A DNA stretch of 64,000 bases from Yersinia enterocolitica subsp. enterocolitica (GTDB taxonomy: Bacteria; Pseudomonadota; Gammaproteobacteria; Enterobacterales; Enterobacteriaceae): contig NZ_LR590469.1 in NCBI RefSeq assembly GCF_901472495.1, positions 310,001 to 374,000 on the forward strand. Direction: 5' to 3'. This document shows, in pieces, positions 43,581-53,606 of this stretch. The notes under the pieces were generated by a model, which saw nothing but the letters and a program-made list of their open reading frames with translations, was not told where the DNA came from and did no database searches. The stretch's first letter is position 1, and each line of letters opens with the position of its first letter. Position numbers and translations under genes: made by a program.

Positions 43581-44647
43581 CAAAGCACCCCTTTGGAACT
43601 TGGCAGGGTATTACCCTCAACACGGATTGCCTGGCGTAAGGTACGGCCAAACACTTTAAACAGACTTTCTACCCGGTGGTGATCGTTGCGGCCTTTGGTT
43701 TTCAGGTGCAGGGTGCAGGCCATAGCATAAGAGAGGGAGCGGAAGAAATGCTCGACCATCTCGGTGCTCAGGTCGCCGACGCGCTGATAGTTAAACTCCG
43801 CTTTGTATTCCAAATGTGGTCGACCGGAAATATCCAGTGCGCAGCGAGCCAGGCATTCATCCATTGGCAGTACAAAACCAAAACGGCCAATACCGCGTTT
43901 GTCGCCCAGGGCGTTGTTAATCGCCTCGCCTAGGGCCAGTGCGGTATCTTCTACGGTGTGGTGATCATCAATATAGAGGTCGCCACTGACCTGGATATCC
44001 ATGCGGAAGCCGCCGTGAGTGGCGATTTGGTCCAGCATATGGTCGAAGAAACCGACGCCGGTTTTTATTTTGCTACCGCCTTCGCGATCCAGCCAGACAT
44101 CGACATCAATGGCCGTTTCTTTGGTGACGCGGTTAACGTGAGCATGGCGATCACGCTGGGTCAGTTGCTTGGCAATTTGTGACCAATTCAAGCCATCGCG
44201 CTGATAACGCAAGCCACTGATGCCCATATTTTGCGCCAGTTGCAGGTCAGTCTCACGGTCGCCGATAACATAGCTGTTGGCGCTGTTCATCACGCCTTCG
44301 GCCAAATAGCTTTCAACTAAGGCGGTTTTGGGTTTACGGCAAGCGCAGTTGTCTGCCGGTAAGTGTGGGCAAATCAAAACCTGCTCAAAATTGATCCCCT
44401 GAGAGCTAAAAATCTGCATCATCAGGTTGTGTGGTGGGGAGAAGGTTTCTTGCGGGAAACTGGCGGTACCCAAGCCATCCTGATTAGTGATCATGACCAA
44501 ACGGTAATCCGCTTTTTGCAGCGCTAATAATGCTGGGATCACATCTGGCTCCAGCGCCAGTTTATCCAGCCGATCAACCTGATAGTCTTCCGGTGGCTCG
44601 GCAATCAGGGTGCCGTCTCTGTCAATAAAAAGAAATTTCTGGCTCAT
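43580..44647 (-). CDS. hisB: Bifunctional histidinol-phosphatase / IGP dehydratase HisB
   Basis: HisB (355 residues) has an N-terminal HAD-type phosphatase (FIDRDGTLIAEPPEDY at about 7-22, and zinc-binding CPHLPADNCACRKPK at about 93-107) and a C-terminal dehydratase with its metal-binding HHTVEDTALALGE and HHRVESLFK. This fused form is typical of gammaproteobacteria. Its ATG overlaps the hisC stop by 4 bases. Confidence 0.96.
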   Translation of the reverse strand: MSQKFLFIDRDGTLIAEPPEDYQVDRLDKLALEPDVIPALLALQKADYRLVMITNQDGLGTASFPQETFSPPHNLMMQIFSSQGINFEQVLICPHLPADNCACRKPKTALVESYLAEGVMNSANSYVIGDRETDLQLAQNMGISGLRYQRDGLNWSQIAKQLTQRDRHAHVNRVTKETAIDVDVWLDREGGSKIKTGVGFFDHMLDQIATHGGFRMDIQVSGDLYIDDHHTVEDTALALGEAINNALGDKRGIGRFGFVLPMDECLARCALDISGRPHLEYKAEFNYQRVGDLSTEMVEHFFRSLSYAMACTLHLKTKGRNDHHRVESLFKVFGRTLRQAIRVEGNTLPSSKGVL

Positions 44648-45768
44648 ATCGTTTCCTTACGGAGGCTGGCGGTATTGGTGCTATTCGGGCTATCAACGCC
44701 TGGTAGGGGAGCAAGGGCTGCAATCACGCGCTCACATTCCTGACGGGTACCAATTGTGATCCGCAGGCAATTGGACAAGCTTGGTTGCTTGTTCTGATCG
44801 CGCAAAATAATGCCCTGATCCCACAGTGTTTTGAATACGCTGCTGGAAGCGGTGAAGCGCGCTAGTAAATAGTTACTCTCACTGGTAAATACTTGCTCAA
44901 CACAGGCGCACTCTTGCAGCGCATTTTGCAACCATGCACGATTGGCTGTTACTTCGCTGACTCTTTGGCGCATTTGCTCCAGTCCCAGCGGGCTAAGTGC
45001 CTGCGCAGCGATATCCGCCACCGGTGTGGATAGTGGGTATGGTGCAATCACTTTAAGCAGCAATTGGATGATATCGCTGTTCGCCAGGGTAAAGCCACAA
45101 CGTAAACCGGCTAATGCAAAGGCTTTCGATAAGGTGCGCAAAATGACTAAATTCGGATAATCTTTTAGCCAACTGCTCACCGAAGCTTGTGGACAAAATT
45201 CAATATAGGCTTCGTCGATAGCCACAATAGCGCGGCCTTGTGCCAACTCCAGTACTGCGCGCAAATCAGCCGGGTTGATCAAATTACCGGTTGGGTTATT
45301 CGGGCTGCAAATATAGATCAGTTTCACCCGGTCCAGACTGGCTTTAATCGCCGGTAAATCTAGCTGCCAATCCGCTTTCGTTGGTACGGTGCGCAATTCA
45401 ACACCAAAGGTTTCGGCGCTGACGGCATACATACCATAGGTCGGTGGGCAGAACAGAATGGCATCCTGAGCCGGCTCGCAGAAGGCGCGGATTAGCAGCT
45501 CAATCCCTTCATCAGCCCCACGGCTGACCAAGACTTGATCCGTTGCTAAACCGGCATAAGCTGCGTAACGCTCGATAACCAATTTAGGCTGGCATTCAGG
45601 GTAGCGGTTGAAGGTCTGCGCTGTTAGTTGATATTCCGTCGCTAATGGATATTCATTGGCATTGAGCCATACATCGCCATTACCGCCCAGACGGCGGGCA
45701 GACATATAAGGGGTCAGGGCACGGACGTTGGCGCGGGCCAGCTCTGTGACATTGGTAGATTGGCTCAT
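44644..45768 (-). CDS. hisC: Histidinol-phosphate aminotransferase HisC
   Basis: HisC (374 residues) is a PLP fold-type I aminotransferase making histidinol phosphate. The PLP lysine lies in LRTLSKAFALAGLRCGF (about 211-227); SPNNPTGNLI and VAIDEAYIEF are also characteristic. It overlaps hisB and hisD by 4 bases on each side. The C-terminus carries about 10 extra residues. Confidence 0.96.
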   Translation of the reverse strand: MSQSTNVTELARANVRALTPYMSARRLGGNGDVWLNANEYPLATEYQLTAQTFNRYPECQPKLVIERYAAYAGLATDQVLVSRGADEGIELLIRAFCEPAQDAILFCPPTYGMYAVSAETFGVELRTVPTKADWQLDLPAIKASLDRVKLIYICSPNNPTGNLINPADLRAVLELAQGRAIVAIDEAYIEFCPQASVSSWLKDYPNLVILRTLSKAFALAGLRCGFTLANSDIIQLLLKVIAPYPLSTPVADIAAQALSPLGLEQMRQRVSEVTANRAWLQNALQECACVEQVFTSESNYLLARFTASSSVFKTLWDQGIILRDQNKQPSLSNCLRITIGTRQECERVIAALAPLPGVDSPNSTNTASLRKETI

Positions 45769-47090
45769 GCTTGCTCCTTTTGGGCGGCTGTCAGGGCAGC
45801 GACGCGTAGGGTAACGGCGTTTTTGTGGGCGGTCAGTTGTTCAGCCTGAGCCAGCGTTTCGATGGTTAATGCCAGACCCAGCAAGCCTTGCGGGGTTAAT
45901 TGCTGCACCGTCATACGCTTAACAAAATCAGCCAGTCCCAAACTGGAATAGGTTGAGGTGTAACCATAAGTCGGTAATACGTGATTGGTGCCAGAGGCAT
46001 AGTCACCCGCAGATTCTGGCGACCAGTCACCCATAAACACTGAGCCGGCATTATCAATCTTATCGATAATATCTTCCGGCTGGCGTATTTGCAGAATCAA
46101 GTGCTCTGGCCCGTATTGATTACTGATATCAATACATTGCTGCAAATCTTTGGTGATGATCAAACGGCTACTTTCCAGTGCCTGTCGGGCAATGTCAGCG
46201 CGCGACAACTGCTTAAGTTGTTGCTCAACTTCGACCGCAACGGCCTGAGCAATCGCGGCATCTGGTGTCAGTAATACCACTTGTGAGTCTGGGCCGTGCT
46301 CGGCTTGAGACAGCAAGTCTGAGGCGATAAACGCCGGTGTCGCGCCGCTGTCAGCGATAACCAATACTTCAGATGGGCCCGCTGGCATATCTATCGCGGC
46401 ACCGTCCAAACGTTGGCTGACCTGACGTTTTGCTTCTGTGACGTAAGCATTACCCGGCCCAAAGATTTTATTCACTTTCGGCACTGATTCGCTGCCAAAT
46501 GCCATTGCAGCAATCGCCTGCGCTCCGCCAATTTGGAACACTTCCTGAATACCGCACAATTGCGCGGCATACAGAATTTCATCAGCAATAGGCGGAGGAG
46601 AACATAAAATAACGCGCTGGCAACCGGCAATGCGCGCTGGGGTGCCGAGCATCAACACGGTAGACAGTAGCGGAGCAGAACCGCCGGGGATATACAGGCC
46701 GACGGAAGCAATCGGGCGGGTGATTTGCTGGCAACGCACGCCCGGTTGAGTTTCAACATCCACCACTGGCATTTTCTGCGCGTTGTGGAAGATTTCAATA
46801 TTACGTACCGCTTGCGCCATAGCTTGCTTGATGTCGTCATTCAAGCGCCCAGCAGCAGCGGCTATTTCATCGCTGCTGATGCGGATGTCAGCTACCTGCA
46901 CGGTATCAAAGCGTTGGCTAAAATCACGCAAAGCGCTATCGCCTTCGGCTTTCACCCGGTCAAGGATTTCACTGACGGTCGCGGTTATCCGCTCTGATGC
47001 ATTGATCGCCGGGCGGCTCAACAGCGCTTTTTGCTGCTCTTCGCTGCATTGCTGCCAGTCGATTAGGGTATTGAAATTCGTCGGCTGCAT
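45765..47090 (-). CDS. hisD: Histidinol dehydrogenase HisD
   Basis: HisD (441 residues) performs the last two oxidations from histidinol to histidine with NAD. It is a zinc enzyme. Signature stretches include GLYIPGGSAPLLSTVLML, the FGPGNAYVTEAKR patch with DMPAGPSEVLV, and the zinc-ligand region SAGDYASGTNHVLPT. It lies 3 bases after hisG. Confidence 0.96.
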   Translation of the reverse strand: MQPTNFNTLIDWQQCSEEQQKALLSRPAINASERITATVSEILDRVKAEGDSALRDFSQRFDTVQVADIRISSDEIAAAAGRLNDDIKQAMAQAVRNIEIFHNAQKMPVVDVETQPGVRCQQITRPIASVGLYIPGGSAPLLSTVLMLGTPARIAGCQRVILCSPPPIADEILYAAQLCGIQEVFQIGGAQAIAAMAFGSESVPKVNKIFGPGNAYVTEAKRQVSQRLDGAAIDMPAGPSEVLVIADSGATPAFIASDLLSQAEHGPDSQVVLLTPDAAIAQAVAVEVEQQLKQLSRADIARQALESSRLIITKDLQQCIDISNQYGPEHLILQIRQPEDIIDKIDNAGSVFMGDWSPESAGDYASGTNHVLPTYGYTSTYSSLGLADFVKRMTVQQLTPQGLLGLALTIETLAQAEQLTAHKNAVTLRVAALTAAQKEQA

Positions 47091-47093
47091 TTC

Positions 47094-47993
47094 TTACTCC
47101 ATCATCTTTTCAATCGGTAATACCAGAATAGAGCTGGCGCCCAGCGCCTTCAGTTTTTCCATGGTTTCCCAGAACAGGGTTTCGCTACTCACCATGTGCA
47201 TCGCTACGCGGCTCTTGTCACCGGCCAATGGCAGAATGGTAGGGCGCTCGGCACCCGGCAGCAGCGTGATGATTTCGTCCAGACGTTCACTGGGCGCGTG
47301 CATCATGATGTATTTGGATTCGCGTGCTTGAATCACACCCTGAATTCGGGTCATCAGGCGGTCAATCAGCTGTTGTTTGTCAGCTGGCATTTCGCCATCG
47401 CGCTGAATCAGGCAAGCTTTAGAGCGGTAAATCACTTCGACTTCGCGCAGGCCGTTAGCTTCGAGGGTGGCACCGGTTGACACCAGATCACAGATGACGT
47501 CGGCCAAACCGGCACGGGGTGCCACTTCAACTGAACCGTTCAGCAAACAGGATTTAAAAGTCACACCTTGTTTATCAAGGTATTGCTTTAAAATGTGTGG
47601 GTAAGAGGTGGCGATACGCTTATTTTGTAAACATTGTGGGCCGGTATATTCGGTATCCAGCGATGCGGCCAGTGACAGGCGGCAACCACCAAAATCCAGA
47701 CGGCGTAAGGTGAAGTAACGTGGGTCTTCGCCTTGAGCACGGCGGCTCAGCAACTCTTCTTCCAGTACGTTTTCGCCAATGATTCCTAAATCAACCACGC
47801 CATCCATCACCAGCCCTGGGATATCGTCATCACGTACCCGCAGGATATCGATTGGCATATTTTCAGCAAAGGCAATCAGGCGTTGTTGTTGTAAATTGAT
47901 TTTAATCCCGCAGCGCGACAACAGCTCATGGCAATCGTCACTGAGGCGACCTGATTTCTGCATCGCAATGCGTAAACGTGTTTTATCCAGCAT
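47094..47993 (-). CDS. hisG: ATP phosphoribosyltransferase HisG
   Basis: HisG (299 residues, long form with C-terminal regulatory domain) catalyses the first and feedback-inhibited step of histidine synthesis. The N-terminal [24 protein letters not shown], and the PRPP-binding [14 protein letters not shown] (about 169-182) are intact. It is the first structural gene of the operon and lies just downstream of the leader attenuator. Confidence 0.96.
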
Positions 47994-48034
47994 GGTAATC
48001 CTCTTCTCTTTTAACTTTATAAAATGGTGAGCAA

Positions 48035-48073
48035 CAAAAAAGCCCTCGGAAGATAATCTTCCGAGGGCTTTCT
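48035..48073 (-). terminator. his operon attenuator
   Basis: AGCCCTCGGAAGAT (48041-48054) pairs with ATCTTCCGAGGGCT (48056-48069). On the minus strand a run of T follows, giving a strong intrinsic terminator between hisL and hisG. This is the classic arrangement where ribosome stalling on His codons prevents the terminator from forming. Confidence 0.95.
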
Positions 48074-48139
48074 CTATTGCGTTCTACCGCCACCTGGAAG
48101 ATTCGTTAACCGTCTTCCAGCACACATCGGCCTGCAAGA

Positions 48140-48187
48140 CTAGTCAGGATGATGGTGATGATGGTGATTAAATTGAACGCGATTCAT
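48140..48187 (-). CDS. hisL: his operon leader peptide HisL
   Basis: The leader peptide reads [15 protein letters not shown], with six consecutive His codons, and stops with TAG about 70 bases before the attenuator hairpin. It senses charged tRNA-His by ribosome stalling. The E. coli leader has seven His, so this one is slightly shorter. It is too short for routine ORF calling, but its identity is secure from its composition and position. Confidence 0.96.
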
Positions 48188-48538
48188 AGTAGCTTCTCTG
48201 TTTGGGCTTCCTGACATAATCAGAATAGCCATATCTGCGACGTGCCATAATTTCTGTCAATCAACGTAAACCATCCTGCGGGTAGCGCGCAACCTTTTTT
48301 TCACCTGACGGCTTTATTTCACCGTGGTAAGTTGCGGTTTATCGGCCAGTAATCGTTTTCTTTTCAGCGGTTATCTCTCATTTTTCTGTCAGTGTAAGCA
48401 GGAAATTGTTACGTATAGTCATTACACCGACAAATAAAAACACGCGCATAATATCGAGGAATTGTTAGGTGACATTCGTTGGCGTAGGTTATTAGTATGG
48501 AGTGGGTTGTTGGTATGAACCGGTCGAGGGTAATTGAG

Positions 48539-49366
48539 ATGAAAAAAGTAGCCATTATTGGTTTGGGCTGGCTGGGCATGCCACTGGCGCAATCACTGGT
48601 CCGTCGTGGCGTGCAGGTTGTCGGAAGTAAAACCACGCCAGATGGTGTTGAAGCTGTCAGAATGAGCGGAATTAATTGCTATCAACTGCAACTGACACCG
48701 GAGCTGATTTGCGACCCCGATGACTTAGAACAGCTAATGACGGTGGATGCACTGGTTATCACTTTGCCCGCTAGCCGTACAGCTGATGGGGGCGAACAGT
48801 ATTTTCAAGCGGTGCAGATGGTGGTCGACAGTGCGTTAGCGTTCGGTGTACCGCGCATTATTTTTACCAGTTCAACCTCGGTTTACGGTGAAACCCGTGG
48901 CCGCATCAAAGAGAGTTCGCCGCTGCAACCGGTAACCACGGCGGGAAAAACGCTGGCAGAACTCGAACTCTGGTTGCACAAATTACCCAATACCTCAGTG
49001 GATATTTTGCGTCTGGCGGGGTTGGTGGGGGCGGAGCGCCATCCTGGGCGATTCCTTGCGGGTAAAACCAATGTGAAAGGCGGTTCACAGGGTGTTAATC
49101 TGGTACATCAGGAAGATGTCATCTCCGCCATTGAACTGCTGCTTAATCTGCCCAGAGGCGGTCATATTTACAATCTGTGCGCGCCAGCCCATCCGCGCAA
49201 ACGAGATTTTTACCCTGAGTGCGCACGCGCGTTACAGCTCCCCCCCCCTCAGTTTGCGCCTGAAGATATTGAAGAAGCACCACGTGAAATTGATGGCAGC
49301 AAGATTTGCAGTGAGTTGGGGTTTGAGTATCAATACCCAGACCCAAATCGAATGCCTTTGAATTAA
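48539..49366 (+). CDS. yeeZ: NAD(P)-binding epimerase-like protein YeeZ
   Basis: YeeZ (275 residues from this start) is an atypical extended SDR protein of unknown substrate. The Rossmann motif is VAIIGLGWLGMPLA (about 4-17). The central IIFTSSTSVYGETRGRIKE resembles the epimerase Ser/Tyr region, and GAERHPGRFLAGK follows. It is close to E. coli YeeZ, which also lies next to hisL. The frame opens 14 codons upstream (48497); the MKKVAIIG start is the family-like one, though its ribosome binding site is weak. Confidence 0.88.
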   Translation: MKKVAIIGLGWLGMPLAQSLVRRGVQVVGSKTTPDGVEAVRMSGINCYQLQLTPELICDPDDLEQLMTVDALVITLPASRTADGGEQYFQAVQMVVDSALAFGVPRIIFTSSTSVYGETRGRIKESSPLQPVTTAGKTLAELELWLHKLPNTSVDILRLAGLVGAERHPGRFLAGKTNVKGGSQGVNLVHQEDVISAIELLLNLPRGGHIYNLCAPAHPRKRDFYPECARALQLPPPQFAPEDIEEAPREIDGSKICSELGFEYQYPDPNRMPLN

Positions 49367-49375
49367 TTATCTTAT

Positions 49376-49498
49376 CGGCTACTGCGCGTTGTCATTCTGA
49401 GATTGTGCAGTGCTCGTACTCCTCACATACTACCTGTATGCTCCGGGTACTGTGCGCTGTACGCACTCAGTCTGACTTAGCTCGCTACGCCTTGAATG
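49376..49498 (+). repeat. Palindromic intergenic repeat (family B), copy 2
   Basis: The element begins CGGCTACTGCGCGTTG and ends ACGCCTTGAATG, like the copy at 40632-40754. It lies 9 bases after yeeZ. CACATACTACCTGTATGC forms its central fold-back. The two copies differ at many loop positions with partly compensating changes in the arms. Confidence 0.8.
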
Positions 49499-49540
49499 TA
49501 TGGGCATTGAAAACATTACGAAATAAGAATCAATGCCCAA

Positions 49541-50539
49541 TCACCGCTTCTGATGAATATAAGTCAGGGCTAAGGCCAGCGCCAGAACCCCCCCTTTGAT
49601 GATATCCATCGCGTAGTAAGGCACTGACAGCATCACCAACCCGTTTTGCAGCACACCAAGGATAACCGCGCCAATTAAGGTGCCGAAGGCATTGGGTTTG
49701 CCGGAACCGGCCAGTGAAAAGCCAATATAGGCTGCTGCCACTGCATCCATCAGATAGCCGCCGCCGGCATTAACTTGTGACGAGCCAATCCTGGATGCCA
49801 GCAAAATTCCACCCAGTGCTGCTAGCAGAGATGACAATACATAAGCCAGCACCCGATAACGTACTGTGCGAATACCTGCCAAACGCGCCGCTTCTGGATT
49901 CCCACCGATGGCATACATCCGGCGGCCATGCTTGGTCAGTGACAAATACAACTGCACCACAATCGTTACCGCCAACATAATAAGCACTATCACCGGCACT
50001 TGACCCAGCGCTGAAAACATCTCAGGTATGACGCCTTCCGCCATATCGCCGCTGGGTAGCAGCATATTCTGCGTGATAGAGCCGCCATAGCTGTACGTCA
50101 TGGCCACGCCCTGAATCACAAACAGGCTGGCCAGGGTTGCCAGCATATCGGGGATTTTCAGCACCACAATCAGAAAGGCATTAAACAACCCCACCAGAGT
50201 GCAAATAAGCAAGGTCAGGATGATGGCTCCGGTCGTACCAAACCCGTACCAGACAAACAGTGATACGACGATGGCATTCGCCAGCGACGCGGTGGAACCG
50301 ACCGATAGGTCAAAGCCGCCAATCGACAAGGAAATCGACACGCCGATGGCAATCACCGTCACAATGGCAATGGAGCGTAAAATGTTGATGATATTGTTGG
50401 GATCAAGAAAATTGTCTGAGGCTAGCCCAAATAACGCGATTAGCGCCACAACGGTGAGTAACATCCCCCATTTGTAGAGAAAATCAAACAACTGGTGACG
50501 CCACGGCTGCGCGTCTGGCAGGGGTATTTCTTTACTCAC
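49541..50539 (-). CDS. Sugar ABC transporter permease (RbsC-like)
   Basis: This 332-residue permease of the ribose/xylose ABC class has about 9-10 hydrophobic segments. Signatures are GVSISLSIGGFDLSVGS (about 65-81) and the cytoplasmic coupling loop YAIGGNPEAARLAGI (about 215-229). It is co-translated with the ATPase gene (ATGA overlap). No binding-protein gene is adjacent. The orphan binding protein at 21556-22632 is a candidate partner. Confidence 0.88.
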   Translation of the reverse strand: MSKEIPLPDAQPWRHQLFDFLYKWGMLLTVVALIALFGLASDNFLDPNNIINILRSIAIVTVIAIGVSISLSIGGFDLSVGSTASLANAIVVSLFVWYGFGTTGAIILTLLICTLVGLFNAFLIVVLKIPDMLATLASLFVIQGVAMTYSYGGSITQNMLLPSGDMAEGVIPEMFSALGQVPVIVLIMLAVTIVVQLYLSLTKHGRRMYAIGGNPEAARLAGIRTVRYRVLAYVLSSLLAALGGILLASRIGSSQVNAGGGYLMDAVAAAYIGFSLAGSGKPNAFGTLIGAVILGVLQNGLVMLSVPYYAMDIIKGGVLALALALTYIHQKR

Positions 50540-52047
50540 TGAGGGGTTCCTCCGGTTGAAAATAATAATAATGTTTCTTCATCGACATCTGCGGCATTTA
50601 GTTCAGCCACAATACGCCCATCCCACAACACACAGATACGAGAGCATAAACCGACTAATTCAGAGAATTCACCGGAAGCATAAATAATACCTTTTCCCTG
50701 CTGCGCTAACCCATCAATCAGATTGAATAGATCCTGTTTGGCTTTGATATCCACCCCTTTGGTTGGCTCATCAAAAATCAACACTTGGGCATTCCCGCGC
50801 AGCCACTTGCCTATCGCCACTTTTTGCTGATTCCCGCCAGATAAGCGGGCCAGTTTTTGTTGCGGCGATGAGGTGTGCACTCCCAGTCGTGCAATCAGCT
50901 CTTTGGCCCAACTCAACTCCTGACGGCGGCTAAAAATACTCCAGCGGGAAAAGCTGTCATCAGCGGCCACACTTAGGTTCATCGGGATACCCTCGTGGAT
51001 AAAAATGCCTTCTTTACGTCGTTCTTCTGGTACCAAAGCCAACCCCTGCGCGACGGAGCGGTCTGGCGAACGTGGTTTCCACGGTCTGCCCTGTAATTCA
51101 CCCTGATCAACACGGCTCGGCGTGGCACCAAACAAGGCTTTGCACAATTCGGTTTTACCCGCACCAGCTAACCCGGCAATCCCTAATATTTCCCCTTCAC
51201 GCAATGTCAGGGAAATATCGCGTAACTTGTGTTGGTCATGTAACCCCTTAACGGACAATAAGGTTTTGTCACTGAAAGCGGTTCGTCTAGGGGGGTAAAT
51301 ATCATCCAAGGTATGGCCGAGCATTTTTTCGACAATTTGTTCACCACTTAGGTCACCCATTGCATCATGGCTGACCTTGCGGCCATCGCGTAATACCGTC
51401 AATTGATCACAAACTTCCCGTAATTCATGAATGCGGTGCGAAATGAAAACGATGGCTATCCCTTCGGATTGCAGGCGGCGAACCACTCTAAACAAACGCG
51501 CACTCTCTTCTTGATCCAGTGGCGCGGTAGGCTCATCCAGAATCAGAAAACGGCATTGATGGGAAAGGGCGCGGGCCAACAGCACCTGTTGTTTTTCGGC
51601 TAATGTGCAGGATTCCAGGCGCTGGCGCACATTCAATTTGAGATCGAGTTGCCCGAGTAGCGCTTCTGCCTGACGGTACAGTTGCGGCCAGTTAAACAGG
51701 TGCCCCTGTTCAGCCAGCGTATCCAGCATAATATTTTCTGCTACCGATAGAGTTGGAACCAGCGCAACATCAACTTCTTGCTGAACCACATGAATACCAT
51801 GCTGTTTTGCCTGACGTGGTGAGTGAATATCTACCTGCTGACCATCAATGAAGATCTCACCGCGATAGTGATTGTGAGCACCAGAAAGGATCGCCATCAA
51901 GGTCGATTTACCCGCACCATTAGCACCAACTAATGCATGAGTCGAACCGCCTTCTAGTGTGAAATCAACTTGTTGCAGGGCATGAAATCCAGAAAACGAG
52001 ATAGAGATATTTCGCATCTCAAGGCGGGCGGGAGTGATGGTAGACAT
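50536..52047 (-). CDS. Sugar ABC transporter ATPase (RbsA-like, two NBDs)
   Basis: This protein (503 residues from this start) contains two fused nucleotide-binding domains, as in RbsA/MglA. The first has GANGAGKSTLM (Walker A) and LILDEPTAPLDQEES. The second has the usual degenerate Walker A, GLAGAGKTELC, and LSGGNQQKVAIGKWL with LIFDEPTKGVDIKAK. It energises the permease encoded downstream. The frame opens at 52113, but the first 22 codons (hydrophobic, unlike the family) are probably untranslated. hcxA is divergent, 219 bases away. Confidence 0.87.
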   Translation of the reverse strand: MSTITPARLEMRNISISFSGFHALQQVDFTLEGGSTHALVGANGAGKSTLMAILSGAHNHYRGEIFIDGQQVDIHSPRQAKQHGIHVVQQEVDVALVPTLSVAENIMLDTLAEQGHLFNWPQLYRQAEALLGQLDLKLNVRQRLESCTLAEKQQVLLARALSHQCRFLILDEPTAPLDQEESARLFRVVRRLQSEGIAIVFISHRIHELREVCDQLTVLRDGRKVSHDAMGDLSGEQIVEKMLGHTLDDIYPPRRTAFSDKTLLSVKGLHDQHKLRDISLTLREGEILGIAGLAGAGKTELCKALFGATPSRVDQGELQGRPWKPRSPDRSVAQGLALVPEERRKEGIFIHEGIPMNLSVAADDSFSRWSIFSRRQELSWAKELIARLGVHTSSPQQKLARLSGGNQQKVAIGKWLRGNAQVLIFDEPTKGVDIKAKQDLFNLIDGLAQQGKGIIYASGEFSELVGLCSRICVLWDGRIVAELNAADVDEETLLLFSTGGTPQ

Positions 52048-52266
52048 AATTTCGATGACTGCCCTATAAAAGATGGTAACGAAACAGGCAGTCAATAATG
52101 CTGCTGATATCATTCTTTTTTAACACAGTTTCTATTATTCGCAACAAACTAAAGTAGTTAAGGTATATCAAAAAATTATTAAACAATGATAAGTATGCCC
52201 TTAAGATGGGAAAACGCAGATGACATCACAACTTAAAATAAATAATGATTTAAAAGGAACAGGGGC

Positions 52267-53358
52267 ATGAGCACGAACGCAATCCGAGTGCAGGTAGGGC
52301 CTGCCAACTATTTTTCTTTTCCAGGCGCTATCGACAAACTGAGTGAGTTTTATCCTCAGGCGGCACGGGAAAATGCGCTGTGGATCTATGGAGAGCGCGC
52401 TTTGGCCGCGGCCATTGATTATCTGCCAGCAGAATTTAACAGCCCTCAGGCGGTGCGCGCTTCATTTTCGACCCATTGCAGTGAATCAACTGTGGCTGAT
52501 TTGGTGAGCGCGGCGGGCAGTGATCGCCAAGTCGTAATAGGCATTGGGGGCGGGGCGGTATTAGATACGGCAAAGGTGGTGGCACGTAAACTTGGCTTGC
52601 CATTGGTGGCAATCCCCACTATTGCCGCGACCTGTGCGGCCTGGACACCGCTTTCAGTTTGGTATAACGATGCCGGACAAGCACTGAATTTTGAAATTTT
52701 CAAAGATGCCAATCACTTAGTATTAGTCGAGCCGCGCATTATTTTGCAAGCGCCAGTGGAATATCTGCTGGCTGGGATTGGCGATACCCTGGCTAAATGG
52801 TACGAGGCGGTGGTGCTGAGTCCGCAACCAGAAACTTTATCTTTGACGGTTCGTTTGGGGCTACAGGCTGCTTTGGAGATTCGCAATGTGTTGCTCAAAC
52901 AGAGTGAAGCCGCATTGCAAGCGGTGAAACAGGGTGAGTTGACACAAGATTTCCTGGATGTGGTCGATGCAATTATTGCCGGTGGTGGCATGGTCGGTGG
53001 GCTGGGTGAGCGCTATACCCGAGTGGCGGCTGCGCATGCGGTACATAACGGTTTGACACTATTGCCACAAACTGAACATTTCCTGCATGGCACTAAAGTC
53101 GCCTATGGGATATTGGTTCAAACTGCCTTGTTGGAGCAGGATGAAGCCTTGCAATCACTGATTGTGGCATTTAATCAATTGGGCCTACCGACACATCTGG
53201 CCGCACTAGATGTTGATATTAATGACCGCGATGCCATTGAACTGGTGATTAGTCGAATTCTGAAGCCGAGTGAGTCAATTCATTATCTGCCTGTTGAGTT
53301 GAATTCAGACAAAATGTGGGCAGCGATTGAGCGGGTAGAAATTGCCGCTCAGCGCTGA
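52267..53358 (+). CDS. hcxA: Hydroxycarboxylate dehydrogenase HcxA (YbdH family)
   Basis: This 363-residue protein belongs to the iron-containing/glycerol-dehydrogenase-like family and is very close to E. coli YbdH/HcxA, which reduces 2-oxoacids such as 2-oxobutyrate and 2-oxoglutarate with NAD(P)H. The nucleotide-binding VIGIGGGAVLDTAKVVAR (about 90-107), VAIPTIAATCAAWTPLSV and the metal-site region GIGDTLAKWYEA and HAVHNGL are intact. AAAAGGAACAGG precedes the ATG. Here it is divergent from a sugar ABC transporter, unlike its E. coli location, so it may act on that transporter's substrate. Confidence 0.85.
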   Translation: MSTNAIRVQVGPANYFSFPGAIDKLSEFYPQAARENALWIYGERALAAAIDYLPAEFNSPQAVRASFSTHCSESTVADLVSAAGSDRQVVIGIGGGAVLDTAKVVARKLGLPLVAIPTIAATCAAWTPLSVWYNDAGQALNFEIFKDANHLVLVEPRIILQAPVEYLLAGIGDTLAKWYEAVVLSPQPETLSLTVRLGLQAALEIRNVLLKQSEAALQAVKQGELTQDFLDVVDAIIAGGGMVGGLGERYTRVAAAHAVHNGLTLLPQTEHFLHGTKVAYGILVQTALLEQDEALQSLIVAFNQLGLPTHLAALDVDINDRDAIELVISRILKPSESIHYLPVELNSDKMWAAIERVEIAAQR

Positions 53359-53466
53359 TACAGCCTGGAAAGAGCCGTTTAGATCAAACTACCATAAGAA
53401 TATTGTTTCAAGCGGTTTAACATCTTGTTTTTTGCTCCCAAGTTAGGGCAAAATACGCGCCATGCA

Positions 53467-53500
53467 ATAACCGACGTTTAAACGCGTCGGTTATTTTTTT
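53467..53500 (+). terminator. Intrinsic terminator after hcxA or attenuator in the plaP leader
   Basis: AACCGACG and CGTCGGTT form a stem (8 bp, extendable to 10) with an 8-base loop followed by ATTTTTTT. It lies 110 bases after hcxA and 310 bases before plaP. AAAATACGCGCC just upstream could be a -10 and discriminator, in which case the hairpin would act early in the plaP leader. Confidence 0.85.
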
Positions 53501-53606
53501 GCATTCGTGTTTTCACAAATCAAGAGGCCGGACAACGATCCGGATAGATAAACAGGTCCGCGAGCGATTATTCACATACGAAAATCGCCGTTATGAGGAA
53601 AGAAAG

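Noticed and set aside
53499..53606. An N-terminal extension of the candidate plaP upstream ORF
   Set aside because: The first ATG lacks a ribosome binding site and follows directly on the terminator; only the part from 53607 is supported by a ribosome binding site.
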